NCBI RefSeq assembly: GCF_022601895.1
Contig: NZ_JAKVIO010000003.1
Location: 1 to 64,000, forward strand
DNA length: 64,000 bases
Source of the DNA: Sphingomonas sp. LaA6.9
GTDB lineage: Bacteria; Pseudomonadota; Alphaproteobacteria; Sphingomonadales; Sphingomonadaceae
Reading direction: 5' to 3'
Part shown: in pieces, positions 1 to 8,705 of the stretch
Numbering within the stretch: position 1 is the stretch's first letter
Layout: each line of letters begins with the position of its first letter
The notes under the pieces: model-generated
The model's database searches: none
Told to the model about the DNA's origin: nothing
Seen by the model: only the letters and a program-made list of their open reading frames with translations
Translations under genes and position numbers: made by a program

Positions 1-421
1 GCTGCTCGAGATGCGCAGGATCATCGCTTTCCTCGACACCTTCATCCGCATCATGCTCGCCCTCGCCAAAGAGCGATTCGATCACCTTTTCGGCGCCCTC
101 GAAGCACAGATAGGCGCCGCCGATCATCAACAGTGGCGTGATCGCCCATTCGGCGAACGCGCTGAGCAGCAGCGCGGCGGGCAGCAGGAAGACCAGCTTG
201 TTCCGGAGCGATCCGAGCGCGATGCGCCAGATCATCGGCAGTTCGCGATCGGGATGGAAGCCGACCACATAGCGCGGCGTGACCGCGGTATCGTCGATCA
301 CGACGCCCGCCGCCTTGGTTCCCGCCTTGCCGGCGGCAGCCGAGACATCGTCGACCGAGGCTGCGGCAAGCTTGGCGATGCCGGCAACGTCGTCGAGCAG
401 TGCGGCAAGTCCTGATGGCAT
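1..421 (-). CDS. DUF808 (YedI-like) inner-membrane protein, C-terminus cut by window edge
   Basis: The reverse strand from an ATG at 421 stays open to base 1, giving about 140 residues with no stop, so the C-terminal part lies outside the window. The N-terminus (MPSGLAALLDDVAGIAKLAA), the RELPMIWRIALGSLRNK stretch near residues 60-76 and the WAITPLLMIGGAYLCFEG segment near 95-112 match the DUF808 family typified by E. coli YedI, a multi-pass membrane protein of unknown function. The hydrophobic stretch from about residue 77 to 112 fits one or two membrane segments. It is divergent from crtY, with about 100 bases between them. Family assignment is confident; the cellular role is not known. Confidence 0.85.
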   Translation of the reverse strand, partial: MPSGLAALLDDVAGIAKLAAASVDDVSAAAGKAGTKAAGVVIDDTAVTPRYVVGFHPDRELPMIWRIALGSLRNKLVFLLPAALLLSAFAEWAITPLLMIGGAYLCFEGAEKVIESLFGEGEHDADEGVEESDDPAHLEQ

Positions 422-523
422 GGTGTCGATGATCCCCTTTTTCCGCCCCGGTCGCCGCAAAGTCGCGCAGCGCGACTCCAGCCCTTTGAGCTTTCGCAAA
501 AAGCTCTGTAGGGCCGGGGCCAA

Positions 524-1687
524 ATGCCAAGCAAGACATCCTGTGACATTGCGATCGTCGGCGGCGGGCTTGCCGGCTCGCTGATCGCGCTCGCGCTCCA
601 TATGCGCCGGCCGGAACTCGACATTCGCCTGATCGAGGCGAGCGAGGTCATTGGCGGCGATCATATCTGGTCCTTTTTCGGCAGCGATGTCGCGGCCGGG
701 CATCGCTGGCTCGTCGCGCCTGCGGTCGCGCATATGTGGCGCGGCCATGATGTCGCCTTTCCGGCGCACGGGCGCGCGCTCGACGGGCGCTATTATTCCA
801 TTCTGTCCGAAACGCTCGACCGGCACGTTCGCGCGACGCTGCCCTCCAAAGCGCTCATGACCGGACGACGCGTGGCGGCGCTCACGCGGACCAACGTCGT
901 GCTGGCGGGTGGCGACCGGATCCGCGCGCAGGGTGTGATCGACGCGCGCGGTGCGGCCGATCTTTCCGCGCTCGATCTCGGATGGCAGAAATTTCTCGGG
1001 CAGGAACTGGTGCTGACCGACGCGCATCGCCGCGTACGTCCCATGGTCATGGACGCGACCGTGGCACAACAGGATGGCTATCGCTTCGTCTATGCGCTGC
1101 CCTTTGGCGAGGAGCGGATCTTCGTCGAGGACACCTATTACAGCGACGGCCCCGACATTGACCCCATCAGGCTGCGCGGCGGCATTGCTGCATATGCCAA
1201 AGCGCAGGGCTGGCGGGTCGACCATGTCGCCCGCGAGGAGCGGGGCGTGCTCCCCGTCTGTATGGGCGGCGACTTCGAGCGCTACTGGAATTCGGGCGGG
1301 ACACAGGTTCCCAAGGCCGGCATGCGCGCTGCGCTGTTTCATCCGACCACGGGATACTCGCTGCCCGACGCGGTCCGGACTGCCGCGATGATAGCGGACC
1401 TGCCCGATTTCGACGGAGAGGCGCTGCACGACCGGCTCTTCGAGCATGCGCGCGAGGCCTGGCGCGGTCGCGGCTTTTACCGCCTGCTCAACAAGATGTT
1501 GTTCCGCGCCGCGGAACCCGATCAGCGCTATCGGATCCTCGAGCGCTTCTATCGACTTGATCCCGCGCTGATATCCCGCTTCTATGCCGCGCGCTCGACG
1601 GGGCTGGACAAGATCCGGATCCTGAGCGGCAAACCGCCGGTGCCGATCGGACGGGCGATCGCGGCGATGAGGGAGAAGCGCGCTTGA
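524..1687 (+). CDS. crtY: lycopene beta-cyclase CrtY
   Basis: This enzyme forms the two beta rings that turn lycopene into beta-carotene, at the membrane. The 387-residue length is normal for bacterial CrtY. The N-terminus carries a Rossmann dinucleotide-binding motif (IVGGGLAGSLIALAL, residues 10-24), followed by an acidic strand end (LIEAS) and the GGDHIWSFF signature near residues 44-52. It is the first gene of the carotenoid run; its stop overlaps the TTG start of crtI, so the two are probably translationally coupled. The ATG at 524 follows a GGGGC sequence, a weak ribosome site. A hairpin lies just upstream, at 481-514. Confidence 0.93.
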   Translation: MPSKTSCDIAIVGGGLAGSLIALALHMRRPELDIRLIEASEVIGGDHIWSFFGSDVAAGHRWLVAPAVAHMWRGHDVAFPAHGRALDGRYYSILSETLDRHVRATLPSKALMTGRRVAALTRTNVVLAGGDRIRAQGVIDARGAADLSALDLGWQKFLGQELVLTDAHRRVRPMVMDATVAQQDGYRFVYALPFGEERIFVEDTYYSDGPDIDPIRLRGGIAAYAKAQGWRVDHVAREERGVLPVCMGGDFERYWNSGGTQVPKAGMRAALFHPTTGYSLPDAVRTAAMIADLPDFDGEALHDRLFEHAREAWRGRGFYRLLNKMLFRAAEPDQRYRILERFYRLDPALISRFYAARSTGLDKIRILSGKPPVPIGRAIAAMREKRA

Positions 1688-3177
1688 GCCTGGGGGGAAA
1701 GAGGGCGGCGGTCGTCGGGGCGGGGTTCGGCGGGCTTGCGCTCGCGATCCGGCTGCAATCGGCGGGCATCGACACGACCATCATCGAGGCGCGCGACAAG
1801 CCGGGCGGGCGCGCCTATTACTGGGAGAGGGACGGCTTCACCTTCGATGCTGGACCCACGGTCATCACCGATCCCAGATGTCTTATCGAGCTTTGGGCGC
1901 TTTCCGGGCGCGCCATGTCCGATGACGTGACGCTTGAACCGGTTTCGCCTTTCTACCGGCTCAACTGGCCCGACGGAACGCAGTTCGATTATTCTAACGA
2001 CGAGACGCAACTGCGAAACGAGATCGCGCGGCTCAATCCCATGGACCTGCAGGGATATGAAAAATTCCTCGACTATTCGGCAGGGGTCCATGCCGAAGGT
2101 TACGAAAAGCTGGGTGCCACCGCATTCCTCGACATTGCGACAATGCTCAAGGCAGCGCCCGCTCTGGCGCGCTATCAGGCGTGGCGATCGGTCTATTCGA
2201 TGGTCTCGCACTTCGTCCGGAACGAGAAGCTCCGCGAGGCGCTCAGCTTTCACACATTGCTCGTCGGTGGCAACCCGATGACGACGAGCGCGATCTACGC
2301 GCTCATCCACACGATCGAGAAGCGCGACGGCGTCTGGTTCGCAAAGGGCGGCACCAACCGGCTCGTCGCGGCAATGGTGACGCATTTCGAGCGACTGGGC
2401 GGGACGCTCCGGCTCGGTGATCCGGTCGCCGAGATAGAAACCGTGGGCGATCGCGTGACCGGCGTGCGTACCGAAAGCGGCTGGCACATGGAAGCCGACG
2501 CCGTCGCCAGCAACGCCGACATCATGCACAGCTATCGCGACCTGCTCGGGTCAAACCGGCGCGGCGCGCGTGTGGCCGAGGCGCTTTCCACCAAGCGCTT
2601 CTCACCCTCGCTCTTCATCGTCCATTTCGGGGTCAAGGGCACATGGCCGGGAATCCCGCACCACATGATCCTGTTCGGGCCGCGCTATCGCGAACTGCTG
2701 ACCGACATCTATGAGCATGGCGTGCTGAGCGAGGATTTCGCGCTCTATCTCCACCACCCGACGGTGACCGACCCCTCGCTCGCGCCCGAAGGCCATTCGA
2801 CCTTCTATGCGCTCGTGCCCGTGCCGCACCTCGGCAAGCTGCCGATCGACTGGAGCGAGGTCGGGCCGATCCTCGAGAAGCGCATCCTCGACGAGATCGG
2901 GCGACGCCTGATCCCCGACATCCATGCGCGGATCGTGACGAAGTTCCATTATGCGCCAAGCGATTTCGCGCTCGACCTCCGCGCGCATCACGGGAGTGCC
3001 TTTTCGCTCGAGCCGATCCTGACCCAGAGCGCGTGGTTCCGCACGCACAACCGCGATGACGCGATTTCCAACCTTTACTTCACCGGCGCGGGGACGCATC
3101 CGGGTGCGGGCATCCCCGGCGTCGTGGCCAGTGCCAAGGCCACCGCCGCGCTGATGCTGGAGGATTTGAGACGATGA
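1684..3177 (+). CDS. crtI: phytoene desaturase CrtI (lycopene-forming type)
   Basis: The product is a FAD-dependent desaturase that converts phytoene to lycopene. The 497 residues start with a GxGxxG motif (VVGAGFGGLALAIRLQ, residues 10-25) and end with the CrtI signature TGAGTHPGAGIPGVVASAKA near residues 465-485. The start is a TTG that overlaps the last bases of crtY (TTGA); no better start lies nearby and the FAD motif begins about ten residues in, as expected. The stop overlaps the ATG of the next gene (ATGA). The number of desaturation steps cannot be read from sequence. Since crtY and crtZ flank it, four steps to lycopene is the natural inference. Confidence 0.95.
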   Translation: MSLGGKRAAVVGAGFGGLALAIRLQSAGIDTTIIEARDKPGGRAYYWERDGFTFDAGPTVITDPRCLIELWALSGRAMSDDVTLEPVSPFYRLNWPDGTQFDYSNDETQLRNEIARLNPMDLQGYEKFLDYSAGVHAEGYEKLGATAFLDIATMLKAAPALARYQAWRSVYSMVSHFVRNEKLREALSFHTLLVGGNPMTTSAIYALIHTIEKRDGVWFAKGGTNRLVAAMVTHFERLGGTLRLGDPVAEIETVGDRVTGVRTESGWHMEADAVASNADIMHSYRDLLGSNRRGARVAEALSTKRFSPSLFIVHFGVKGTWPGIPHHMILFGPRYRELLTDIYEHGVLSEDFALYLHHPTVTDPSLAPEGHSTFYALVPVPHLGKLPIDWSEVGPILEKRILDEIGRRLIPDIHARIVTKFHYAPSDFALDLRAHHGSAFSLEPILTQSAWFRTHNRDDAISNLYFTGAGTHPGAGIPGVVASAKATAALMLEDLRR

Positions 3178-3755
3178 CGCGCTTCACGGTTTTTTGCGGT
3201 TCGAGCTCGGGCTTCGATCCGGTCCATCGCGAAGCGGCCGAGGCTCTTGGCCGCGAACTCGCGGACGCGGGAATCGGGCTCGTCTATGGCGGCGGCAATG
3301 TCGGGCTGATGGGCGCGGTTGCCGACGCCGCGATCGCAGCGGGCGGCGAGGTGATCGGCGTGATCCCCGAGGCGCTGGTCGAACGCGAACTCGCGCATCA
3401 GGGCTGTACCGAGCTGCACATCACCGCCAACATGCACGACCGCAAGGCGCTGATGGCCGAACGCGCCGACGGCTTCATCGCGCTTCCCGGCGGGATCGGG
3501 ACGATGGAGGAACTGTTCGAGGTCTGGACCTGGGGGCAGCTCGGCTATCATCCGAAGCCTTGCGCGCTCATCAATGTGGGCGGCTATTATGATCCGCTGA
3601 TCGCCTTTCTCGACAATATGGTCGTCCAGGGATTCCTGACGCAGGATCACCGCGAAATGCTGATCGTCGCCGAGAGTGTCGCCGATCTGATCGACCTGCT
3701 GGCGGACTATGTACCCCCGCAAACGGGCAAATGGATCGGCCGCAAGGACCTGTGA
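3174..3755 (+). CDS. LOG family protein (TIGR00730), nucleoside-5'-monophosphate phosphoribohydrolase
   Basis: Lonely-guy family proteins release the base from nucleoside 5'-monophosphates, including cytokinin ribotides. The 193 residues hold GGGNVGLMG (39-47), the conserved basic MHDRK (87-91) and the defining PGGIGTMEE (105-113), so the active site looks intact. The length fits the short LOG group. The ATG overlaps the crtI stop, and the stop overlaps the GTG proposed for crtB, so the gene is embedded in the carotenoid operon although it has no known step in that pathway. Whether the substrate is a cytokinin ribotide or a general purine nucleotide is not visible. A second, longer LOG paralogue lies at 49925-50809. 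Confidence 0.9.
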   Translation: MTRFTVFCGSSSGFDPVHREAAEALGRELADAGIGLVYGGGNVGLMGAVADAAIAAGGEVIGVIPEALVERELAHQGCTELHITANMHDRKALMAERADGFIALPGGIGTMEELFEVWTWGQLGYHPKPCALINVGGYYDPLIAFLDNMVVQGFLTQDHREMLIVAESVADLIDLLADYVPPQTGKWIGRKDL

Positions 3756-4696
3756 CCGGCGCAAGCCGCGAAGCGCTCGTGGCGACGGCGGGCGAAAGCA
3801 TCGCGCGCGGCTCGCGCTCCTTCGCGCTCGCCAGCCGGCTGTTCGATCGCAGGACACGCGAGCGCGCCTGGCTGCTCTATGCCTGGTGCCGCAGATGCGA
3901 CGACCTTGCCGATGGTCAGGATCATGGCGGGGACATGGCGCTCGTTGCCGACCCCGCGGCCCGGCTCGACCATATCCGATCTGTCACCGAGGCAGTGCTT
4001 TCGGGTGAGATCGTGGGCGACCCCGCCTTTGATGCGCTCGGCATCGTCTTTCGCGAGTGCGCCATTCCGCCTCACCTGCCCCGCGCCCATATTCACGGCT
4101 TTGCGCTTGATGCCGAAGACTGGCGGCCACGCACCGAGCAGGATCTGCTGACCTATTGCTATCATGTCGCGGGTGTCGTCGGCGTGATGATGGCGCTCGT
4201 CATGGGCGTTTCCCCTGTAGATGCCGATACGCTCGATCGCGCCGCGGATCTCGGCATCGCGTTTCAGCTGGCCAATATCGCGCGCGACATCGAGGAGGAT
4301 GACCGTGCCGGGCGTTGCTACCTGCCGCTCGACTGGCTGGTCGAGCTCGACATTCCGCCGGGCGAGCAACTCAAGCCGCAGTTCCGGGCGCGCCTGGCGG
4401 TGATGGCGAAACGGCTTGGCGAGATGGCGGCCGAATATGAGGTGTCTGCGCGGGCGGGGGCTTCCGCGCTGCCCTTTCGCGCGCGATGGGCGGTCCTCGC
4501 CGCGACCGGTATCTATGGCGACATCGCGCGGGGCGTGGTCGCGGCCGGCGAACATGCCTGGGATCACCGCTTCGTGACGACGCGTCGCGCCAAGCTGGGC
4601 TGGGTGGTGCGGGCCCTGGTGCAGGCGCTGCGGGAGCCGGAGGGGCGCAGGTCGCGCGAGGGCCTGTGGACGCGGCCAAGGGAGGTGAAGCGATGA
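3752..4696 (+). CDS. crtB: phytoene synthase CrtB
   Basis: CrtB condenses two geranylgeranyl diphosphates to phytoene, the first committed carotenoid step. Two aspartate-rich motifs of the squalene/phytoene synthase fold are visible: an RCDDLAD motif near residue 49 and [19 protein letters not shown] near residues 176-194, the latter a strong phytoene synthase signature. I start it at a GTG that overlaps the preceding stop (GTGA), matching the coupling seen throughout the operon, with AAGGA just upstream. An in-frame ATG at 3731 would add seven residues and overlap the LOG gene by 25 bases. The stop overlaps the ATG of the macrodomain gene. GGPP synthase (crtE) is not in the window. Confidence 0.93.
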   Translation: MTGASREALVATAGESIARGSRSFALASRLFDRRTRERAWLLYAWCRRCDDLADGQDHGGDMALVADPAARLDHIRSVTEAVLSGEIVGDPAFDALGIVFRECAIPPHLPRAHIHGFALDAEDWRPRTEQDLLTYCYHVAGVVGVMMALVMGVSPVDADTLDRAADLGIAFQLANIARDIEEDDRAGRCYLPLDWLVELDIPPGEQLKPQFRARLAVMAKRLGEMAAEYEVSARAGASALPFRARWAVLAATGIYGDIARGVVAAGEHAWDHRFVTTRRAKLGWVVRALVQALREPEGRRSREGLWTRPREVKR

Positions 4697-5205
4697 ATGC
4701 AAGCCGTATCGAGGCAATGCAGGCGGACATCACGAGGCTGGAGGTCGACGCGATCGTCAATGCGGCCAATACCAGCCTGCTTGGCGGCGGTGGCGTCGAT
4801 GGCGCGATCCATCGCGCCGCGGGGCCTGATCTCGTGATGGAATGCCAGCGGCTCAACGGCTGCAAGGTCGGCGATGCCAAGATCACGCGCGGCTACCGTC
4901 TGCCCGCGCGTTTCGTGATCCACACCGTGGGGCCCGTCTGGCAGGGCGGTGGGGCGGGAGAGCCCGAGAAGCTTGCCTCCTGCTATCGACGCAGCCTTGC
5001 GGTCGCGCTCGACAGCGGAGTCACCAGCATCGCCTTTCCCGCGATCAGCTGCGGCATCTATGGTTATCCCGTCGATCAGGCCGCCGCAATCGCGGTGCGC
5101 GAGGTGCGGGATTTTCTGGAAGTCGAACCCCAGATCGAGCGGGTCATCTTCGCGTGCTTCGGCAGTGACGTGCTCAGCGCCTATCGCGCGGCGCTGGGCG
5201 CCTAG
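4693..5205 (+). CDS. macrodomain O-acetyl-ADP-ribose deacetylase (YmdB/MacroD type)
   Basis: Macrodomain hydrolases of this type remove acetyl groups from O-acetyl-ADP-ribose or ADP-ribose from acidic residues. The 170 residues show the ADP-ribose-binding set: [19 protein letters not shown] (22-40) with its NAAN and glycine loop, the basic residues of [11 protein letters not shown], and [11 protein letters not shown] near 113-123. The ATG overlaps the crtB stop, with GGAGG upstream at 4681-4685, so it belongs to the carotenoid transcript. The 3' end meets the reverse-strand gene in a shared CTAG, which supplies the stop codon on both strands. Function is confident at family level; why it sits with carotenoid genes is unknown. 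Confidence 0.9.
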   Translation: MNASRIEAMQADITRLEVDAIVNAANTSLLGGGGVDGAIHRAAGPDLVMECQRLNGCKVGDAKITRGYRLPARFVIHTVGPVWQGGGAGEPEKLASCYRRSLAVALDSGVTSIAFPAISCGIYGYPVDQAAAIAVREVRDFLEVEPQIERVIFACFGSDVLSAYRAALGA

Positions 5206-5603
5206 ATCCGATTTTCTGCGGCATCCGCCAGCCTGCGCCAGTGTCCGAGCGCACGCCAGAGCATGAAAACCCCCGCGCCAAGCAATGCGGCAATCGCGAT
5301 CAGCGCATAGGTGATCGATTCGAGCCAGGGTTCGAGCGGATTACGCGGTTGCGATGGCGGTGTGGCAATGTCGGTCTCACGCGATTTCGCGGGCCCGGCT
5401 TCATCTCGCTGATCGGGCGCGGCCACCGGCTCGCGCTCGACGCGAGGAAGGAGATCCGGCGACTGCTGCACGATTTCCATGCCCAGCCGCTGTTCGATAC
5501 TGCCCGACGGGATCGCGGCGATCGAGCCAATGATCGAGAGTGTCGCGACCATGCTCAGCGCGACGGTTGCAGTGCGCGCCAGCCAGTCGAGCGCGGGCTT
5601 CAC
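5202..5603 (-). CDS. small two-pass membrane protein of unknown function, coupled to crtZ
   Basis: I do not recognise this 133-residue protein. It has a likely membrane segment near residues 10-30, a polar Pro/Glu/Arg-rich linker (about 35-92) and a second hydrophobic segment near 96-117, followed by a short basic tail. The start is a GTG that overlaps the TGA of crtZ (GTGA on the reverse strand), the same arrangement used elsewhere here, so it is probably made from the crtZ mRNA. A longer open frame runs upstream through crtZ, but that part is a shadow of crtZ. The linker would lie on one side of the membrane, with both ends on the other. Confidence 0.6.
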   Translation of the reverse strand: MKPALDWLARTATVALSMVATLSIIGSIAAIPSGSIEQRLGMEIVQQSPDLLPRVEREPVAAPDQRDEAGPAKSRETDIATPPSQPRNPLEPWLESITYALIAIAALLGAGVFMLWRALGHWRRLADAAENRI

Positions 5604-6112
5604 CCCAGGCTGTCCTGCGCCGCCGGGGCGCGTATGCCGGCATGGCCGCGTGCGCGAAGCATCGCTTTCAGGACCTCGGGGCGCGGCGCCCAGAGGAAGC
5701 CGAAGCTGACCGTGCCTTCGCGCGTCTCGACGACATGGTGCAGCCGATGGGCCTGGACGATCCGCTTCATATAGTCGGATTTCGGCAGATAGCGATGGTT
5801 GAGCCGCTTGTGCACGATCACGTCGTGAAAACCGAAATAGATCGCGCCATAGCCGGCGATTCCAGCACCAACCCATGTCGCCCAGTCGCCCCAGCCGAGC
5901 TGGACGCCGCCCAGCAGCAACACGATCGACGGGATGGCGAAGATCACGGCATAAAGATCATTGAGTTCCCAATTGCCGGTGCGGGGGCGGTGGTGGCTCT
6001 TGTGAAGGAACCAGCCGGGGCCATGCATGATCCAGCGATGCGCAGCGTAGGCGAAGACTTCCATCGCTGCGATGGTGACGAGAAAGGTCACGATGCCCGG
6101 CGCCCAGTGCAT
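5600..6112 (-). CDS. crtZ: beta-carotene hydroxylase CrtZ
   Basis: CrtZ is a membrane non-heme di-iron hydroxylase that adds 3-hydroxyls to beta-carotene, giving zeaxanthin. The histidine clusters expected for the family are all visible: HRWIMH (25-30), HKSHH (37-41), a HDVIVH motif in the middle and an AHRLHH motif near residue 120. The length of 170 residues is typical. Four hydrophobic stretches separate the clusters. It runs opposite to crtY-crtI-crtB and is followed by a coupled small membrane protein. With crtY it predicts zeaxanthin; further products such as nostoxanthin would need crtG, which is not in the window. Confidence 0.94.
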   Translation of the reverse strand: MHWAPGIVTFLVTIAAMEVFAYAAHRWIMHGPGWFLHKSHHRPRTGNWELNDLYAVIFAIPSIVLLLGGVQLGWGDWATWVGAGIAGYGAIYFGFHDVIVHKRLNHRYLPKSDYMKRIVQAHRLHHVVETREGTVSFGFLWAPRPEVLKAMLRARGHAGIRAPAAQDSLG

Positions 6113-6188
6113 GGGCTCGATATAGGGGTGTGCAGGGCCTGTGTCATTGCCGCTTTCGCATTCGCGGTCCGGAGGCTATGGCGCGCCA

Positions 6189-6500
6189 ATGACCCGTATC
6201 ACCCATGTACTTGTGCCTTTGATCGCGCTCGCCGCGTGCGCGACTCCCGAAACACGCCTGCGCAACGGCCTGCAGGATGCAGGGCTTTCGCCGCCGATGG
6301 CGTCGTGCATGGCCGATGATATGGTCAACGAGCTCTCGATCACGCAGCTTCGCCGCATCCAGTCGCTCGGCAGTCTCAAGGATGATCGGCTGAGCGATCT
6401 TTCCGTTACGGAATTCCTTCACAAGGTCCGTGCATTGCGCGATCCTGAGATACTTGCGGTGACAAGCATGGCTGCGGGCACCTGCGCCCTGGGTATCTAA
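6189..6500 (+). CDS. small lipoprotein of unknown function
   Basis: The 103-residue product starts with a short basic n-region and a hydrophobic core ending in a lipobox (LIALAAC, Cys at about residue 15), so it is likely a lipoprotein. The mature part contains two more cysteines and a helical region with SLKDDRLSDLSVTEFLHKVR. I do not recognise the family, although small alphaproteobacterial lipoproteins of this layout are common. The ATG at 6189 is chosen because it puts the signal sequence at the N-terminus; an in-frame GTG at 6141 would add 16 polar residues in front of it. It is divergent from crtZ. Confidence 0.65.
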   Translation: MTRITHVLVPLIALAACATPETRLRNGLQDAGLSPPMASCMADDMVNELSITQLRRIQSLGSLKDDRLSDLSVTEFLHKVRALRDPEILAVTSMAAGTCALGI

Positions 6501-6591
6501 CCTCGCAAACGCGGGCTTTCCTTCGCGGCCCAGCTATGCTTAAGCCGCCTGCGACTCTCCCTGTTGCAATGCGGAAAGGCTTGGATCGCCC

Positions 6592-7791
6592 ATGAACATC
6601 CATGAATATCAGGCGAAGGAACTGCTCGCGAAATTCGGCGTGCCGGTTCCCGCGGGCCATGCGGCCCTCTCGGTCGAGGAGGCGGTCGAGGCCGCCAGGA
6701 AGCTCCCCGGGCCGCTCTATGTCGTGAAGGCGCAGATCCATGCGGGCGGCCGCGGCAAGGGCAAGTTCAAGGAACTCGGCCCCGACGCCAAGGGCGGCGT
6801 CCGCCTCGCCAAGACGCTCGATGAAGTTCGCGCGCACGCCACCGAAATGCTCGGCAACACACTGGTCACCATCCAGACGGGCGAAGCGGGCAAGCAGGTC
6901 AATCGCCTGTACGTCACCGACGGCGTCGATATCGAAAAGGAATTCTATCTCGCCGTCCTCGTCGACCGTGCCACCGGCCGCGTCGCGATGGTCGTCTCGA
7001 CCGAAGGCGGCATGGACATCGAGACCGTTGCGCACGACACGCCTGAGAAGATCCACACGCTCGACATCGATCCCGCAACGGGCTTCATGCCCCACCATGG
7101 CCGCGCGGTTGCGGCCGCGCTGGGCCTGACGGGCGATCTCGCCAGGCAGGCGGCCAATGTCGCGGCCAAGCTCTATGATGCGTTCCTCGGTACTGACGCC
7201 GCGCAGATCGAGATCAACCCGCTTGCGATCACCGGCGACAACAAGCTGATGGTGCTCGACGCCAAGGTCGGCTTCGATTCGAACGCGCTGTTCCGTCACA
7301 AGGATCTGATGGAACTCCGCGACGAGACCGAAGAGGATCCGATGGAGCTCGAGGCGTCGAAGCACGACCTCGCCTATATCAAGCTCGACGGCGACATCGG
7401 CTGCATGGTCAACGGCGCGGGCCTCGCCATGGCGACGATGGACATCATCAAGCTCAATGGCGCCTTCCCCGCCAACTTCCTCGACGTCGGCGGCGGCGCG
7501 AGCAAGGAGAAGGTGACCTCGGCGTTCAAGATCATCCTTTCCGATCCCGCGGTGAAGGGCATCCTCGTCAATATCTTCGGCGGCATCATGCGCTGCGACA
7601 TCATCGCTGAAGGCATCGTTGCGGCGGCGAAGGAAGTGAACCTTTCTGTGCCGCTGGTGGTTCGCCTCGAGGGCACCAATGTCGAGGAAGGCAAGAAGAT
7701 CCTGTCCGAATCGGGCCTCGCCATCGTTCCGGCCAACGACCTGGGCGATGCCGCGAAGAAGATCGTGGCAGAGGTGAAAAGCGCGGCATAA
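6592..7791 (+). CDS. sucC: succinyl-CoA synthetase (ADP-forming) beta subunit SucC
   Basis: This is the nucleotide-binding, ATP-grasp subunit of the TCA-cycle enzyme that converts succinyl-CoA to succinate with ATP formation. The 399 residues begin with the family start [16 protein letters not shown] and contain the ATP-grasp [16 protein letters not shown] (46-60) and a C-terminal CoA-ligase domain with [18 protein letters not shown]. The length is standard. The alpha subunit gene sucD, which usually follows directly, is absent: after sucC come a long palindrome and etfB. A functional enzyme therefore needs sucD elsewhere in the genome. Confidence 0.97.
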   Translation: MNIHEYQAKELLAKFGVPVPAGHAALSVEEAVEAARKLPGPLYVVKAQIHAGGRGKGKFKELGPDAKGGVRLAKTLDEVRAHATEMLGNTLVTIQTGEAGKQVNRLYVTDGVDIEKEFYLAVLVDRATGRVAMVVSTEGGMDIETVAHDTPEKIHTLDIDPATGFMPHHGRAVAAALGLTGDLARQAANVAAKLYDAFLGTDAAQIEINPLAITGDNKLMVLDAKVGFDSNALFRHKDLMELRDETEEDPMELEASKHDLAYIKLDGDIGCMVNGAGLAMATMDIIKLNGAFPANFLDVGGGASKEKVTSAFKIILSDPAVKGILVNIFGGIMRCDIIAEGIVAAAKEVNLSVPLVVRLEGTNVEEGKKILSESGLAIVPANDLGDAAKKIVAEVKSAA

Positions 7792-7819
7792 GCGCGAGTT
7801 CGACCACACTCCTGTGCCA

Positions 7820-7853
7820 GCGAGCTAAATTTGTCCGGACAAATTTAGCTCGC
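7820..7853. repeat. perfect 34-base palindrome between sucC and etfB
   Basis: Each arm is 17 bases (left arm GCGAGCTAAATTTGTCC) and the second arm is its exact reverse complement, with no spacer. The AT-rich stretches CTAAATTTG stand out in a GC-rich region. It starts about 28 bases after the sucC stop. In RNA it would fold into a stem of up to 15 pairs with a tiny loop, but no U tract follows on either strand, so a standard intrinsic terminator is unlikely. An operator for a dimeric regulator, an RNA processing site or a small extragenic repeat are the alternatives. Confidence 0.85.
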
Positions 7854-7855
7854 AG

Positions 7856-7875
7856 ACTCCCGCTCTGAAGGGAGT
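7856..7875. repeat. short hairpin downstream of the palindrome
   Basis: ACTCCC (7856-7861) and GGGAGT (7870-7875) form a six-pair stem with an eight-base loop, just after the 34-base palindrome and about 80 bases before etfB. It lies in the etfB leader or sucC trailer; no T run follows. Confidence 0.4.
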
Positions 7876-7955
7876 TGTGGCAAGGAGGTGAGGCAAATCG
7901 TTCGGATGGCTCCTCCCCGGGAACGGTTCGAACAAGGAAGGAAGGCAGACAGGCA

Positions 7956-8705
7956 ATGAAAGTGCTGGTCCCGGTCAAGCGCGTGCTTGACTATAATGTG
8001 AAGCCCCGCGTGAAGGCGGACGGCACGGGCGTCGATCTGGCGAACGTGAAGATGTCGATGAACCCGTTTGACGAGATTTCGGTCGAGGAAGCGATCCGCC
8101 TGAAGGAAAAGGGCGTCGCCACCGAGATCGTGGTGGTGTCGATCGGCGAGGCCAAGGCGCAGGAAACGCTGCGCACAGCGCTCGCGATGGGCGCCGACCG
8201 CGCGATTCTGATCACCGCCGAGGGCGAGGTCGAGCCGCTGGCGGTCGCCAAGCTGCTCGCCAAGGTCGTCGAGGCCGAGAGCCCCGAACTGGTGATCCTC
8301 GGCAAGCAGGCGATCGACGACGACAGCAACCAGACCGGCCAGATGCTTGGCGCGCTGCTCGGCTGGGGTCAGGGCACCTTTGCCTCGAAGCTCGAAGTGG
8401 CTGGCGGCAACGCGCAGGTGACGCGTGAGGTCGATGGCGGTCTCGAGACGGTCTCGCTCAAGCTCCCCGCGATCGTGACGACCGACCTGCGCCTCAACGA
8501 GCCGCGCTATGCGTCGCTGCCCAACATCATGAAGGCGAAGTCAAAGCCGCTCGAGCAGAAGACTCCGGCGGATTACGGCGTCGACACCGCGCCGCGTCTC
8601 AAGACGCTCAAGGTCACCGAACCGCCAGTGCGTCAGGCGGGCGTCAAGGTTGCCGATGTCGATGAACTGGTTGCGAAACTCAAGGCTCTGGGAGTGGCGG
8701 CATGA
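7956..8705 (+). CDS. etfB: electron transfer flavoprotein beta subunit
   Basis: EtfB pairs with EtfA to carry electrons from acyl-CoA and other dehydrogenases to ETF:ubiquinone oxidoreductase; the beta subunit binds AMP. The 249 residues begin [20 protein letters not shown] and include [20 protein letters not shown] and the [10 protein letters not shown] and [20 protein letters not shown] stretches typical of the family. The ATG at 7956 follows a purine-rich AAGGAAGG; an upstream in-frame extension of 27 residues is not family-like. The stop overlaps the etfA start (ATGA). Confidence 0.96.
   Translation: MKVLVPVKRVLDYNVKPRVKADGTGVDLANVKMSMNPFDEISVEEAIRLKEKGVATEIVVVSIGEAKAQETLRTALAMGADRAILITAEGEVEPLAVAKLLAKVVEAESPELVILGKQAIDDDSNQTGQMLGALLGWGQGTFASKLEVAGGNAQVTREVDGGLETVSLKLPAIVTTDLRLNEPRYASLPNIMKAKSKPLEQKTPADYGVDTAPRLKTLKVTEPPVRQAGVKVADVDELVAKLKALGVAA

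Noticed and set aside
6406-7809. A reverse open frame of about 467 codons opposite sucC
   Set aside because: sucC is complete on the forward strand; the reverse translation has no family features.
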